Source: Marinobacter daqiaonensis (lineage in GTDB: Bacteria > Pseudomonadota > Gammaproteobacteria > Pseudomonadales > Oleiphilaceae). From it: a stretch of 64,000 bases of DNA. Location of the stretch: positions 107,463-171,462 of the forward strand of contig NZ_FOYW01000004.1 in assembly GCF_900115285.1 (NCBI RefSeq), written 5' to 3'. Every line of letters starts with the position of its first letter. The stretch's first letter is position 1. Shown here in pieces: positions 1 through 10,843 of this stretch. The notes under the pieces were generated by a model. The model saw only the letters and a program-made list of their open reading frames with translations, made no database searches and was not told the DNA's origin. The position numbers and the translations under genes are program-made.

Positions 1-2
1 TA

Positions 3-164
3 AGTGGCTCCTACCATGAGCTGGCTTCGTTCGTCAGCAGCGTTGCCGGCCTTCCGCGGATTGTGACGCTGCATGATTTTTCCATCAAACCACGCAGCGA
101 TAATGCGGATCAGCTCGATATGCAGGTCGTCGCAAAAACCTACCGCTACCGGGATGGAGAGTGA
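3..164 (+). CDS. pilO: PilO, type IV pilus inner-membrane alignment protein (C-terminal part)
   Basis: The last 53 codons of a gene that begins outside the window. The reading frame opens at base 3 and ends with TGA at 162-164. The translation contains GSYHELASFV followed by LPRIVTLHDF, which is the conserved C-terminal ferredoxin-like segment of PilO. PilO pairs with PilN in the inner membrane and, through the lipoprotein PilP, couples the pilus motor to the PilQ secretin. pilP starts two bases after the stop, so the two are translationally coupled. Identity rests on this segment and on the pilP-pilQ context. Confidence 0.85.
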   Translation, partial: SGSYHELASFVSSVAGLPRIVTLHDFSIKPRSDNADQLDMQVVAKTYRYRDGE

Positions 165-166
165 TC

Positions 167-712
167 ATGGCACGACAGCATGCATTCAAAGCCTCTCTGG
201 CAGCCTTCCTGGTTTCCGCTCTGGCTGGCTGCACCCAGGACACCGGTTTTTCGGATCTGGACCGTTTCATGGAGGAAACACGGGCCAAGCCCCGGGGACA
301 TGTGGAACCCTTGCCCGAGTTCAAGGCTTATGAGGCTTTCACCTACTCGGCGGCGGACCGTCGGTCGCCCTTCGAGCCCCCGATTGATGTCCAGTTGACC
401 ATGGTCGACCAGGCCCCGGAAAGCACCGTTGAGCCGGACCTTGATCGCCCCCGCGAGGTGCTTGAAAACTACGGGTTGACCGAACTTGAGATGGTCGGGA
501 CACTCGCCAGCGCCGAAGGCAACCTGTTTGCCCTGATCGAAGACCCGGATGGGGGAATCCATCGAGTGCGTCGAGGCAACTACATGGGCAATAACTATGG
601 CCGCATCATTGGAATCAGTGAGACCAGGGTGGAACTGCTGGAAATTGTACCCAACGGCCAGGGGGGATGGGTTGAGAGGCCCCGAACCCTGTCCCTGGAA
701 GAAGAAGGCTAG
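167..712 (+). CDS. pilP: PilP, type IV pilus assembly lipoprotein
   Basis: Inner-membrane lipoprotein linking the PilN/PilO complex to the PilQ secretin. A GTG at 161 is possible, but ATG 167 has a GGAGA motif six bases upstream and is preferred (181 aa). The signal peptide ends in a lipobox LAGC with Cys at residue 22. The body carries the PilP signature, including RSPFEPP near residue 65 and a C-terminal beta-domain with EMVGTL, VRRGNYMG and NYGRI. It lies between pilO and pilQ, 12 bases before pilQ, in the usual pilMNOPQ order. Confidence 0.95.
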   Translation: MARQHAFKASLAAFLVSALAGCTQDTGFSDLDRFMEETRAKPRGHVEPLPEFKAYEAFTYSAADRRSPFEPPIDVQLTMVDQAPESTVEPDLDRPREVLENYGLTELEMVGTLASAEGNLFALIEDPDGGIHRVRRGNYMGNNYGRIIGISETRVELLEIVPNGQGGWVERPRTLSLEEEG

Positions 713-724
713 GGAGCGGCAGGC

Positions 725-2869
725 ATGAACAAACACAGAAACGCGCAAGTACAACAAGTTTTGGGGTCGAGGCTAGCGATGTTCAGAAAATTCACGGTAT
801 GGATGAGCGCGGCGACACTGGCAATGACAGCCAGTCTGGCCAATGCGGCAACGCTTCAGGACGTGGAGTTCTCCTCGCTCTCTGGCGACCGCACCGAAGT
901 AGTGCTGAGTTTCGATGGCGTACCTCCAGAGCCCACGGGCTACACCATTGAAAGGCCCGCCCGGATTGCGATTGACCTGAGGGATACAGACAGTGCCCTC
1001 GACAGTCGCAATATGTCTCTGGGCGGTGGCAACACCCAGAGCATGACAGTGGTCGAAACCAAGGACAGAACCCGGCTTATCTTTAATCTGGTGGAATTGG
1101 CCCAGTACGAAACCCGGCGCGAAGGAAATCAGCTGGTGATCACCATTGGTGACGGGGATGCCAGCGTGGCTGATGTGTCCTCAGCCTCTGGCAGGTCCGC
1201 GACTTCTGGCTCTTCCCGCTCTGGCGCAGCCTCTTCCTCATCGGTTTCCGGCGATGCCATCGCAGGCATCGATTTCCGCCGTGGGACCGATGGCGAAGGC
1301 CGAATCATCATCGACCTGTCCAATAGCCGTGTACCGGTGGCGTTGAGTGAACTCGGGGGTCGCATCCGCCTGGTAATGGACGACACCCAGGTGCCATCCG
1401 AGCTTCGTCGTCGATTGGATGTGACTGATTTCGCGACGCCGGTAACCCGCATCGATACCTACACGGAGGGCGGTGACGCAATTGTCGAGATTCATCCCGA
1501 GGGTGCCTATGACTACCTGGCGTACCAGGCCGGAGATCAGTTTACCGTCAGTGTAGAGCCGCTGACTGAAGAGGAGGCTGAGCGCCGCCGCGAGGAGAAG
1601 TTCCCCTACACCGGCGACAAGCTGTCTCTGAACTTCCAGGATATTGAAGTCCGCTCCGTTCTTCAGCTGATTGCCGATTTTACCGGTCTGAACCTGGTGG
1701 CCAGTGACACCGTATCCGGCAGCATCACCTTGCGCCTGCAGAACGTTCCCTGGGATCAGGCCCTCGACCTGATTCTCAAGACCAAGGGCCTGGACAAGCG
1801 CCAGATCGGTAACGTTCTGCTGGTGGCTCCCGCCGAGGAAATCGCTGCCCGGGAGCGCCTCGAGCTCGAAACCAGCAAGCAGATCGCCGAGCTTGCGCCG
1901 GTTCGCCTGGAAATTATCCAGGTCAACTACGCGAAAGCGTCAGATATCGTCGAGCTGATCCGGGCGGACGAGGAACTGATATCCGACCGTGGATTTATTT
2001 CGTCCGACGATCGCACCAACACCATCAGTGTTCGTGAAACCTCTGAGAAGCTGGAAGAGATCCGTCGTCTGGTCAATACCTGGGATATTGCGGTGCGCCA
2101 GGTGTCCATCGAGGCCCGGATTGTGCGTGCCCAGACCAATGTGGCGGAAAGTCTCGGCATTCGCTGGGGTGGCGCCGCCTACGACGTCAGCGGTGACGAT
2201 GTTTTCACCGTGGGTGGCAGTCTTGGAACCCTTCAGGAGGCCCGTGATGCGGCGGCCGGAGGCAGTGGTGTCATCAATTTCCCGGACGCACTATCGGTGG
2301 ATCTGGGCGTAACCGGTGACGGCGCATCATCCTTTGCCATCGGCTGGGGCAGCTCCGACTTCCTGGTGGACCTGGAGCTGTCCGCCCTGGAAAGCGATGG
2401 CAAGGCGGAGCTTGTGTCGCAACCACGTGTTGTCACGGCCGACCGGCAAACCGCCACCATCAAGTCCGGTGAGGAAATCCCGTATCAGGAGGCGTCCTCC
2501 AGTGGTGCCACCTCGGTCTCTTTCAAGGAAGCGGTCCTGTCTCTGGAAGTTACCCCCCAGATTACGCCGGACAACAAGATCATCATGGATCTGCGCGTGA
2601 GCCAGGATTCCCGTGGTCAGGAAACCGCTGGTATCCCGAGCATCAACACCAACGAAGTGACTACCCAGGTACTGGTGGGCAATGGAGAAACCGTGGTACT
2701 CGGCGGCATCTTCCAGTCGGAGGTCTCCACGACCATTACAAAGACTCCCTTCCTGGGTGACATCCCGTACGTGGGCGCACTGTTCCGTCGCACCAACAAT
2801 ATCGACGAGCGCAGTGAACTGCTGATTTTCATCACACCGAAGATCATGCGGGGGGATCTGGTCAACTGA
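725..2869 (+). CDS. pilQ: PilQ, outer-membrane secretin of the type IV pilus
   Basis: Forms the multimeric outer-membrane pore through which the pilus is extruded. 714 aa, the usual secretin length. ATG 725 has an AGGGAG ribosome site; an internal ATG at 779 would leave a shorter, more typical signal peptide, cleaved after LANA near residue 41 of the long form. Domain order: AMIN domain (about 45-130), a Ser-rich linker (about 148-172), a second AMIN domain (about 175-280), secretin N0/STN (about 300-370), N1 (about 390-460) and the C-terminal secretin barrel (about 480-710). The barrel carries VVLGGIF and TPFLGDIPYVGALFR. Last gene of its operon; a terminator follows. Confidence 0.97.
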   Translation: MNKHRNAQVQQVLGSRLAMFRKFTVWMSAATLAMTASLANAATLQDVEFSSLSGDRTEVVLSFDGVPPEPTGYTIERPARIAIDLRDTDSALDSRNMSLGGGNTQSMTVVETKDRTRLIFNLVELAQYETRREGNQLVITIGDGDASVADVSSASGRSATSGSSRSGAASSSSVSGDAIAGIDFRRGTDGEGRIIIDLSNSRVPVALSELGGRIRLVMDDTQVPSELRRRLDVTDFATPVTRIDTYTEGGDAIVEIHPEGAYDYLAYQAGDQFTVSVEPLTEEEAERRREEKFPYTGDKLSLNFQDIEVRSVLQLIADFTGLNLVASDTVSGSITLRLQNVPWDQALDLILKTKGLDKRQIGNVLLVAPAEEIAARERLELETSKQIAELAPVRLEIIQVNYAKASDIVELIRADEELISDRGFISSDDRTNTISVRETSEKLEEIRRLVNTWDIAVRQVSIEARIVRAQTNVAESLGIRWGGAAYDVSGDDVFTVGGSLGTLQEARDAAAGGSGVINFPDALSVDLGVTGDGASSFAIGWGSSDFLVDLELSALESDGKAELVSQPRVVTADRQTATIKSGEEIPYQEASSSGATSVSFKEAVLSLEVTPQITPDNKIIMDLRVSQDSRGQETAGIPSINTNEVTTQVLVGNGETVVLGGIFQSEVSTTITKTPFLGDIPYVGALFRRTNNIDERSELLIFITPKIMRGDLVN

Positions 2870-2883
2870 CCCGGTTCCAAGCT

Positions 2884-2917
2884 GAAAAAGCCGCCGCGTG
2901 ACACCGGCGGCTTTTTT
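2884..2917 (+). terminator. Rho-independent terminator after pilQ
   Basis: A perfect 7-bp stem GCCGCCG/CGGCGGC (2890-2896 with 2905-2911), an 8-base loop, then six T. Upstream A residues extend the stem against the T tract. It should separate the pil operon from aroK. Confidence 0.85.
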
Positions 2918-2962
2918 GCGTTTGTGGTATCCTCAGCGGCCTGTAGAGTCGGGAGCGTAACA

Positions 2963-3529
2963 ATGCCGTTACCAAAACGAATTGTGCTGGTTGGCCCCAT
3001 GGGAGCCGGGAAAAGCACTATCGGACGCCATCTTGCCAGGGAGCTCGGATACCGTTTTCTGGATACGGATCGTATGATCGAGGAGCGTTGCGGGGCGGAC
3101 ATTCCCTGGATTTTTGACGTTGAGGGTGAAGAGGGCTTTCGTCAGCGGGAGTCGGCAATGATCCGGGAGCTGGCGGACACGGGTGCCTCGGTGCTGGCAA
3201 CTGGTGGCGGTGCGGTGATGAAGCAGGAGAACCTGCCCTGGCTGAAACACGATGCCATAGTGGTCTACCTCAAAGCCTCCCTGGAGCAGCAGATCGAACG
3301 TACACGCAAAGACCGCAATCGGCCGCTGCTTCAGAACGAGGATCCCGAGGGTGTGTTACGTCGGCTGTTCGAGTTACGGGACCCCATCTATACCGAACTG
3401 GCCGACGTAGTAATGCAGACAGACCGGAAGAGCCCGAGGCTGGTGGTACGCCAGATCATAAACCGTCTGAACCCCCGAACACCAAGGCAGCGTCGCAAAG
3501 TGAACAAAGAGGATAGAAATCATGCCTGA
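2963..3529 (+). CDS. aroK: Shikimate kinase I
   Basis: Phosphorylates shikimate at the 3-OH using ATP, the fifth step of chorismate synthesis. 188 aa from ATG 2963, which has GGGAG eight bases upstream; an in-frame start at 2924 would add 13 residues unlike the family. P-loop GPMGAGKST (about residues 11-19), DTDRMIEE (about 34-41), shikimate-binding GGGAV (about 80) and the lid region RNRPLL (about 118) are all present. The end overlaps aroB by 8 bases, so the two are coupled, as in other Gammaproteobacteria. Confidence 0.97.
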   Translation: MPLPKRIVLVGPMGAGKSTIGRHLARELGYRFLDTDRMIEERCGADIPWIFDVEGEEGFRQRESAMIRELADTGASVLATGGGAVMKQENLPWLKHDAIVVYLKASLEQQIERTRKDRNRPLLQNEDPEGVLRRLFELRDPIYTELADVVMQTDRKSPRLVVRQIINRLNPRTPRQRRKVNKEDRNHA

Positions 3530-4610
3530 AGTGTTTCGGGAACTCCGGGTGGAGTTGGAAGAGCGCGCCTATCCCATTCTTATTGGCAAGGGATTACTTG
3601 GGCACCGCGATCTGACACCGTTCGTTTCCGGCAGGCAGATCATGATCGTCACCAACACGACGGTGGCGCCCCTGTACCTGGAAAGCGCCAAGCAGAGTTT
3701 TCCCGGCTGCCAGGTAGATGAGGTCATATTGCCGGACGGCGAGGTCCACAAGAACTGGGAGGTCCTGAACCGGATTTTCGATGCGTTGCTCGAAAAACGG
3801 CATTCACGAAAGACTACGCTGGTGGCGTTGGGCGGGGGCGTGGTCGGCGATATGACCGGTTTTGCGGCTGCCTGTTATCAGCGGGGGGTTGGTTTTATCC
3901 AGATCCCCACCACGTTACTGGCCCAGGTGGATTCTTCAGTGGGGGGCAAGACCGGCATCAATCATCCGCTCGGCAAGAACATGATCGGGGCCTTCCATCA
4001 GCCAGGTTGCGTTCTCATTGATACCGACACCCTGAAGACCCTCCCGGCTCGTGAAGTCTCCGCGGGCCTTGCGGAAGTCATCAAATACGGATTTATCCAG
4101 GACCGGGAGTTTATTGGCTGGCTGGAAGAGAACATTGGCGCATTGAAAGCGCTCGATGCGAGAGCGCTGACCGAGGCCATCTATCGCTCCTGCCGCTGTA
4201 AAGCCGATGTGGTGGCCAAGGACGAACGGGAAGGGGGGCTGCGTGCAATTCTCAACCTTGGCCATACCTTTGGCCACGCCATTGAGACCCATGCGGGCTA
4301 CGGTAACTGGCTTCATGGCGAAGCCGTTGGCGCAGGTATGGTGATGGCAGCCCACCTTTCCCTTCGACTGGGCACCCTCACCGAGGAGGAATACCGTCGG
4401 GTGGAGTCCATTGTGGCCGCTGCGGAGTTACCTATGCGGGCCCCTGAGGGCATGACGCCCCGGAATTTTCTGGATTTGATGGCGGTGGATAAGAAGAATG
4501 TGGATGGCAATCTTCGCCTGGTGCTCCTGCGTTCCCTCGGTGATGCCGAGGTAACAGCGGATTTCCCTCAGTCAGAATTGATGTCAACACTGGAAGCGTT
4601 CTGTAAGTGA
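3522..4610 (+). CDS. aroB: 3-dehydroquinate synthase
   Basis: Converts DAHP to 3-dehydroquinate, the second shikimate-pathway step, using NAD and a divalent metal. 362 aa, normal length. The NAD-binding stretch GGGVVGDMTGFAA lies near residue 103, followed by QIPTTLLAQVDSSVGGKTG. The metal ligands are expected in LAEVIKYG, NLGHTFGHAIE (about 245) and LHGEAVGAGM. The start codon lies inside the end of aroK. Confidence 0.97.
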   Translation: MPEVFRELRVELEERAYPILIGKGLLGHRDLTPFVSGRQIMIVTNTTVAPLYLESAKQSFPGCQVDEVILPDGEVHKNWEVLNRIFDALLEKRHSRKTTLVALGGGVVGDMTGFAAACYQRGVGFIQIPTTLLAQVDSSVGGKTGINHPLGKNMIGAFHQPGCVLIDTDTLKTLPAREVSAGLAEVIKYGFIQDREFIGWLEENIGALKALDARALTEAIYRSCRCKADVVAKDEREGGLRAILNLGHTFGHAIETHAGYGNWLHGEAVGAGMVMAAHLSLRLGTLTEEEYRRVESIVAAAELPMRAPEGMTPRNFLDLMAVDKKNVDGNLRLVLLRSLGDAEVTADFPQSELMSTLEAFCK

Positions 4611-4641
4611 GGTTGTTCCGGCACAGGAGACGGGCGAGGGA

Positions 4642-6117
<1,476 letters not shown>

Positions 6118-6186
6118 GCGACGTCTGAGGCGTCTGCTTTGGCCCTCTCACAACAGCCAGCGAGGGCTGGTTGCACCATCTTAAAT

Positions 6187-6215
6187 TTGTGTACGTATTT
6201 TCACGTGTGTAAAAT
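6187..6215 (+). promoter_or_regulatory. Probable sigma-70 promoter of gltB
   Basis: TTGTGT (6187-6192), a 17-base spacer and TAAAAT (6210-6215), about 90 bases before gltB. The promoter sits between two inverted arms AGGGCTGG (6163-6170) and CCAGCCCT (6218-6225); the right arm runs into seven T and could also act as a weak terminator for the upstream gene. Confidence 0.55.
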
Positions 6216-6307
6216 AGCCAGCCCTTTTTTTCAGTGTTGGCGAATTTGTGCACTGTGAAGGTGCGCGCATCGCCGATTGAAAAGCATTTCCACGCGAGAG
6301 AACGCTT

Positions 6308-9300
6308 ATGATGACAGGTTTGTATCATCCCGATGAATTCAGGGACAACTGTGGCTTTGGCCTGATCGCGCACATGAAAGGCGAGGCGAGCCACAAGTTG
6401 TTGCAAACTGCCATCGAGTCGCTGACCTGCATGACCCACCGAGGTGGTATCGCTGCAGACGGTAAGACCGGCGATGGTTGTGGTCTCCTGATCCAGAGCC
6501 CCGATGGTTTTCTGCGCAAGGCAGCCGAGGCCGCTTTCGGCAAGAAGCCGGGGGACCTCTTTGCGGTGGGTCAGATTTTCCTGAGCCCTGATAGTGCCAA
6601 GGCGGAAGCCGGACGGAAGGCGATTGAGCAGAACCTGAGCGACCGGGGACTTGAAGTCCTGGGTTGGCGGGAGGTGCCGACCGACCCCTCCTGCCTTGGC
6701 CCCATGGCCAAGGATTGCCTGCCGCTGATAGAGCAGTTTTTTGTTGGACCCGGCAAGTCCGTGGATGAGCGGCAGTTTGCCATCGACCTGTTCGTTGGCC
6801 GCAGGCTCGTGGAAAGAGACATGGCGGAGGACGAGGAATTCTATATTTGCAGTCTTTCCCATAAGACCCTTTCCTATAAAGGTCTGATGATGCCGGCGGA
6901 CCTGACCCGGTTCTATCCGGATCTGGGTGATCCGGACCTGGAGACCGCCATCTGTGTTTTCCACCAGCGGTTCTCCACCAATACCATGCCCAAGTGGCCC
7001 CTGGCGCAACCGTTCCGCTATCTGGCGCACAATGGCGAAATCAATACCATTTCCGGTAACCGTAACTGGGCCCTTGCCCGGGCGGCAAAGTTCGAGGCTC
7101 CGGACCTGCCAGACCTGAAGACCCTCCAGCCCCTGGTCAACCTGACCGGGTCCGATTCCTCCAGCATGGACAACATGCTGGAAGTTCTGCTGGCCGGCGG
7201 TGTCGACCTGTTCCGGGCGGTCCGGATGATGATCCCGCCGGCGTGGCAGAACGTCGACACCATGGACTCGGAACTGCGGGCCTTTTACGAATATAACTCC
7301 ATGCACATGGAGCCCTGGGACGGGCCGGCTGGCCTGGTGCTGTCGGATGGTCGCTACGCAGTCTGCATGCTGGACCGTAACGGTCTCCGGCCTGCCCGCT
7401 GGGTGGTGACCAAGGATGATTTCATTACCCTGGCCTCCGAGATCGGCACCTACGGCTACAAGCCGGAAGATGTGGTGGCCAAAGGCCGGGTCGGTCCGGG
7501 CCAGATGCTTGCCATTGACACTGAGAGCGGTGAGGTGCTCCATACCCAGGACGTCGACAAGCGCCTCAAGAGCGCCCAGCCCTACAAGAAGTGGTTGCGG
7601 GAAAATGCCCTGAGGGTGGAGTCCACGCTGAACACCGCCACGCCCCAGTTCACGCTTATGGACAACGATGAGCTCCAGGTACACCAGAAAATGTTCATGG
7701 TGACCTACGAGGAGCGGGACCAGGTCCTGCGGCCGCTGGCGGAAAATGGCCAGGAGGCGGTCGGCTCCATGGGTGACGATACGCCAATGGCGGTTCTCTC
7801 CAGCAAGGTGCGCCATGTGGCGGACTATTTCCGTCAGAAGTTTGCCCAGGTCACCAACCCGGCCATTGACCCCCTGCGGGAGGCCGTGGTGATGTCACTG
7901 GAGACCTGCCTGGGCGCCGAGCAGAACGTGTTCCAGGAGACTGCGGAACACGCCAATCGTCTTATCCTCACCACGCCAGTGCTTTCGCCGGCCAAATTCC
8001 TTCGCATTGAAGGCAACGAGCGGCCGGGGTTCGAAGTGGCCAAGATCCGCCTTGGCTACAGTCCTGAGCGGGGTCTCGAAAAGGCGATCGAGGATATCTG
8101 CGAAGCGTCCGAGAAAGCGGTCCGCAGCGGCAAGGTGTTGCTGATCCTGTCGGACAAGGACCTGAAGGAAGGGGACCTGCCGGTGAGTTCCCTGATGGCC
8201 ACCGGCGCCGTCCATCACCATCTGGTCCGTGAGGGGCTGCGGTGTGATTCCAATATCATTGTGGAAACCGGCTGGGCGCGTGATCCGCACCACTTCGCGG
8301 TGCTGTTCGGGTTTGGTGCCACAGCGGTCTACCCCTATCTGGCCTATCAGGTCATCAACGATCTTATTCGTACCGGCGAGATGCTGATCGATCCGATCGA
8401 TGCCAAGAACAACTACCGCAAGGGCATCAACAAAGGCCTGCTGAAGATCCTGTCCAAGATGGGTATCTCGACGATTACCTCCTATCGAGGAGCCCAGCTT
8501 TTCGAAGCCGTCGGCATTGCTGATGAGGTGGTGGATCTGTGTTTCAAGGGTGTACCAAGCCGGATTCAGGGTGCAACCTTCTTCGACTTCCAGCAGGATC
8601 AGGAACAGCTGGCCGCCACAGCCTGGAAGCGCCGCAAGACCATCACCCAGGGCGGCCTGCTCAAATACGTTCATGGCCAGGAGTATCACGCATTTAACCC
8701 CGATGTGGTGGGTACGCTGCAGCAGGCTGTCAGCAGTGGCGACTACGGCCAGTATCAGGAGTACGCCGGACTGGTGAATTCCCGGCCCGTGGCAACGCTC
8801 CGCGACCTTCTGGTATTCCGCGGGGACATCAAGGCGATCGACCTGTCGGAAGTTGAGCCCGTGGAAAATATCTTCCCGCGCTTCGACTCCGCTGCCATGT
8901 CACTGGGTGCGCTGTCGCCGGAAGCTCATGAAGCCCTGGCCGTGGCCATGAACACACTTGGCGGGCGCTCCAATTCGGGCGAGGGCGGGGAGGATCCGGC
9001 CCGTTACGGCACCGAGAAACGCTCCAAGATCAAGCAGGTGGCCTCCGGCCGTTTTGGCGTGACCGCCGAGTATCTGCGCAGTGCCGATGTCATGCAGATC
9101 AAGGTGGCCCAGGGTGCCAAGCCCGGGGAAGGCGGTCAGCTGCCGGGTGGTAAGGTGAACGCGCTGATCGCGCGGCTGCGGTATTCCGTGCCCGGCGTGA
9201 CCCTGATCTCTCCGCCACCGCACCACGATATCTATTCCATCGAGGATCTGGCGCAGCTGATTTTCGACCTCAAGCAGGTCAACCCGAAGGCCCTGGTCTC

Positions 9301-10759
9301 CGTCAAACTGGTTTCCGAACCGGGCGTGGGGACCATCGCCGCCGGTGTGGCCAAGGCCTACGCGGACCTGATTACCGTCTCAGGTTACGATGGCGGAACC
9401 GCTGCCAGCCCTCTGACATCAATCCGCTACGCCGGTTCTCCCTGGGAGCTGGGCCTGGCCGAGACCCAGCAGGCACTGCGTGCCAATGATCTTCGTGGCA
9501 AGATTCGTCTGCAGACCGATGGTGGCATCAAGACCGGCCTGGACGTGGTAAAGGCTGCGATTCTCGGCGCAGAAAGCTTTGGCTTTGGCACCACACCGAT
9601 GGTGGCGCTGGGCTGCAAGTACCTGCGAATCTGTCATCTCAATAACTGCGCAACCGGTGTTGCCACCCAGGACGAGTATCTGCGCGAGGAGCACTTCAAG
9701 GGTACCGTGGAAATGGCCATGAACTTCTTCCGCTTTGTGGCGGAAGAAACCCGGGAGTGGATGGCGAAGCTGGGTGTTCGTAACCTGGAAGAGCTGGTCG
9801 GCCGCATTGACCTGCTGGAGCGGCTGCCAGGACAGACCGAGCGTCAGAAGCGACTCGACCTCAGCCACCTGTTGCATAACGATCATATTCCGGCGGACAA
9901 GCCTCACACCTGCCAGGTGGAGAGAAACCAGCCGTTCGATGAGGGCGCTCTGGCGGAAAGGATGGTGAAGGATACCGCCGGCGCCATTGCCAATCAGTCC
10001 GGTGGAACCTGGGAGTACACGGTCACCAATTGCGACCGCTCCATTGGTGCCCGCCTGTCGGGTGAGATTGCCCAGGCCCATGGTAATCAGGGCATGGCAG
10101 GAAATCCCATTGTGCTGAACCTGACCGGCACCGCAGGCCAGAGTTTCGGCGTCTGGAACGTGGGCGGTCTTCACATGCACCTTGAGGGAGATGCCAACGA
10201 CTACGTGGGCAAGGGCATGACCGGCGGCAAACTGGTGGTCCGTCCGCCGGCCGTCAGTACGTTCAAGTCCCAGGAAACCGCTATTGTCGGTAACACCTGC
10301 CTCTATGGCGCCACCGGTGGCAAGCTGTTCGCCGCGGGTACCGCTGGCGAGCGCTTCGGTGTCCGTAATTCCGGGGCCCATGCGGTCGTCGAGGGTGCGG
10401 GCGACCACTGCTGCGAATACATGACCGGTGGCCTTGTTGCGGTACTTGGCAGTTGCGGCCACAACTTCGGGGCCGGCATGACGGGCGGTTTCGCCTATGT
10501 GCTGGATCAGAACAACACCTTCGTGGACAAGTACAACCACGAGTTGGTGGAGATTCAGCGGATTTCCAGTGAGGATATGGAGCCTTACCGTAACCACCTG
10601 CGCAGCGTTATCCGCGAACACGTGGATGAGACCGGCAGCGAGTGGGCAGGCCATATCCTTGATAATTTCGACGACTTTTTGGGCCGGTTCTGGCTGGTCA
10701 AGCCCAAGGCCGCAAGTCTTAAGAGTCTGTTGGCCACTACCCGGGCGCGTCCGGAATAA
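6308..10759 (+). CDS. gltB: Glutamate synthase (NADPH), large subunit
   Basis: Transfers the amide nitrogen of glutamine to 2-oxoglutarate to form two glutamates. 1483 aa, full length. A short propeptide precedes the catalytic N-terminal Cys (residue 15, CGFGLIAH) of the class-II amidotransferase domain (about 15-420). A central domain, the FMN-binding synthase domain (about 830-1200) and a C-terminal GXGXG beta-helix (about 1250-1460) follow. The 3Fe-4S cysteines are in CKYLRICHLNNCATG. Two adjacent ATG codons (6308 and 6311) are possible starts. gltD follows 84 bases downstream. Confidence 0.98.
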   Translation: MMTGLYHPDEFRDNCGFGLIAHMKGEASHKLLQTAIESLTCMTHRGGIAADGKTGDGCGLLIQSPDGFLRKAAEAAFGKKPGDLFAVGQIFLSPDSAKAEAGRKAIEQNLSDRGLEVLGWREVPTDPSCLGPMAKDCLPLIEQFFVGPGKSVDERQFAIDLFVGRRLVERDMAEDEEFYICSLSHKTLSYKGLMMPADLTRFYPDLGDPDLETAICVFHQRFSTNTMPKWPLAQPFRYLAHNGEINTISGNRNWALARAAKFEAPDLPDLKTLQPLVNLTGSDSSSMDNMLEVLLAGGVDLFRAVRMMIPPAWQNVDTMDSELRAFYEYNSMHMEPWDGPAGLVLSDGRYAVCMLDRNGLRPARWVVTKDDFITLASEIGTYGYKPEDVVAKGRVGPGQMLAIDTESGEVLHTQDVDKRLKSAQPYKKWLRENALRVESTLNTATPQFTLMDNDELQVHQKMFMVTYEERDQVLRPLAENGQEAVGSMGDDTPMAVLSSKVRHVADYFRQKFAQVTNPAIDPLREAVVMSLETCLGAEQNVFQETAEHANRLILTTPVLSPAKFLRIEGNERPGFEVAKIRLGYSPERGLEKAIEDICEASEKAVRSGKVLLILSDKDLKEGDLPVSSLMATGAVHHHLVREGLRCDSNIIVETGWARDPHHFAVLFGFGATAVYPYLAYQVINDLIRTGEMLIDPIDAKNNYRKGINKGLLKILSKMGISTITSYRGAQLFEAVGIADEVVDLCFKGVPSRIQGATFFDFQQDQEQLAATAWKRRKTITQGGLLKYVHGQEYHAFNPDVVGTLQQAVSSGDYGQYQEYAGLVNSRPVATLRDLLVFRGDIKAIDLSEVEPVENIFPRFDSAAMSLGALSPEAHEALAVAMNTLGGRSNSGEGGEDPARYGTEKRSKIKQVASGRFGVTAEYLRSADVMQIKVAQGAKPGEGGQLPGGKVNALIARLRYSVPGVTLISPPPHHDIYSIEDLAQLIFDLKQVNPKALVSVKLVSEPGVGTIAAGVAKAYADLITVSGYDGGTAASPLTSIRYAGSPWELGLAETQQALRANDLRGKIRLQTDGGIKTGLDVVKAAILGAESFGFGTTPMVALGCKYLRICHLNNCATGVATQDEYLREEHFKGTVEMAMNFFRFVAEETREWMAKLGVRNLEELVGRIDLLERLPGQTERQKRLDLSHLLHNDHIPADKPHTCQVERNQPFDEGALAERMVKDTAGAIANQSGGTWEYTVTNCDRSIGARLSGEIAQAHGNQGMAGNPIVLNLTGTAGQSFGVWNVGGLHMHLEGDANDYVGKGMTGGKLVVRPPAVSTFKSQETAIVGNTCLYGATGGKLFAAGTAGERFGVRNSGAHAVVEGAGDHCCEYMTGGLVAVLGSCGHNFGAGMTGGFAYVLDQNNTFVDKYNHELVEIQRISSEDMEPYRNHLRSVIREHVDETGSEWAGHILDNFDDFLGRFWLVKPKAASLKSLLATTRARPE

Positions 10760-10785
10760 AACGGAGCCCGGCAGCAGGTCTTCAA

Positions 10786-10813
10786 GGCCGGACCCGGCAT
10801 CCGTGGTCCGGCC
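10786..10813 (+). other. Perfect 9-bp stem-loop between gltB and gltD
   Basis: GGCCGGACC (10786-10794) pairs exactly with GGTCCGGCC (10805-10813) around a 10-base loop. No T tract follows, so it is unlikely to be a terminator. It may protect the upstream mRNA end or tune the gltB:gltD ratio (inference). Confidence 0.6.
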
Positions 10814-10843
10814 CGTCGAAATTAAGATGATGAGAGCGTCAGC

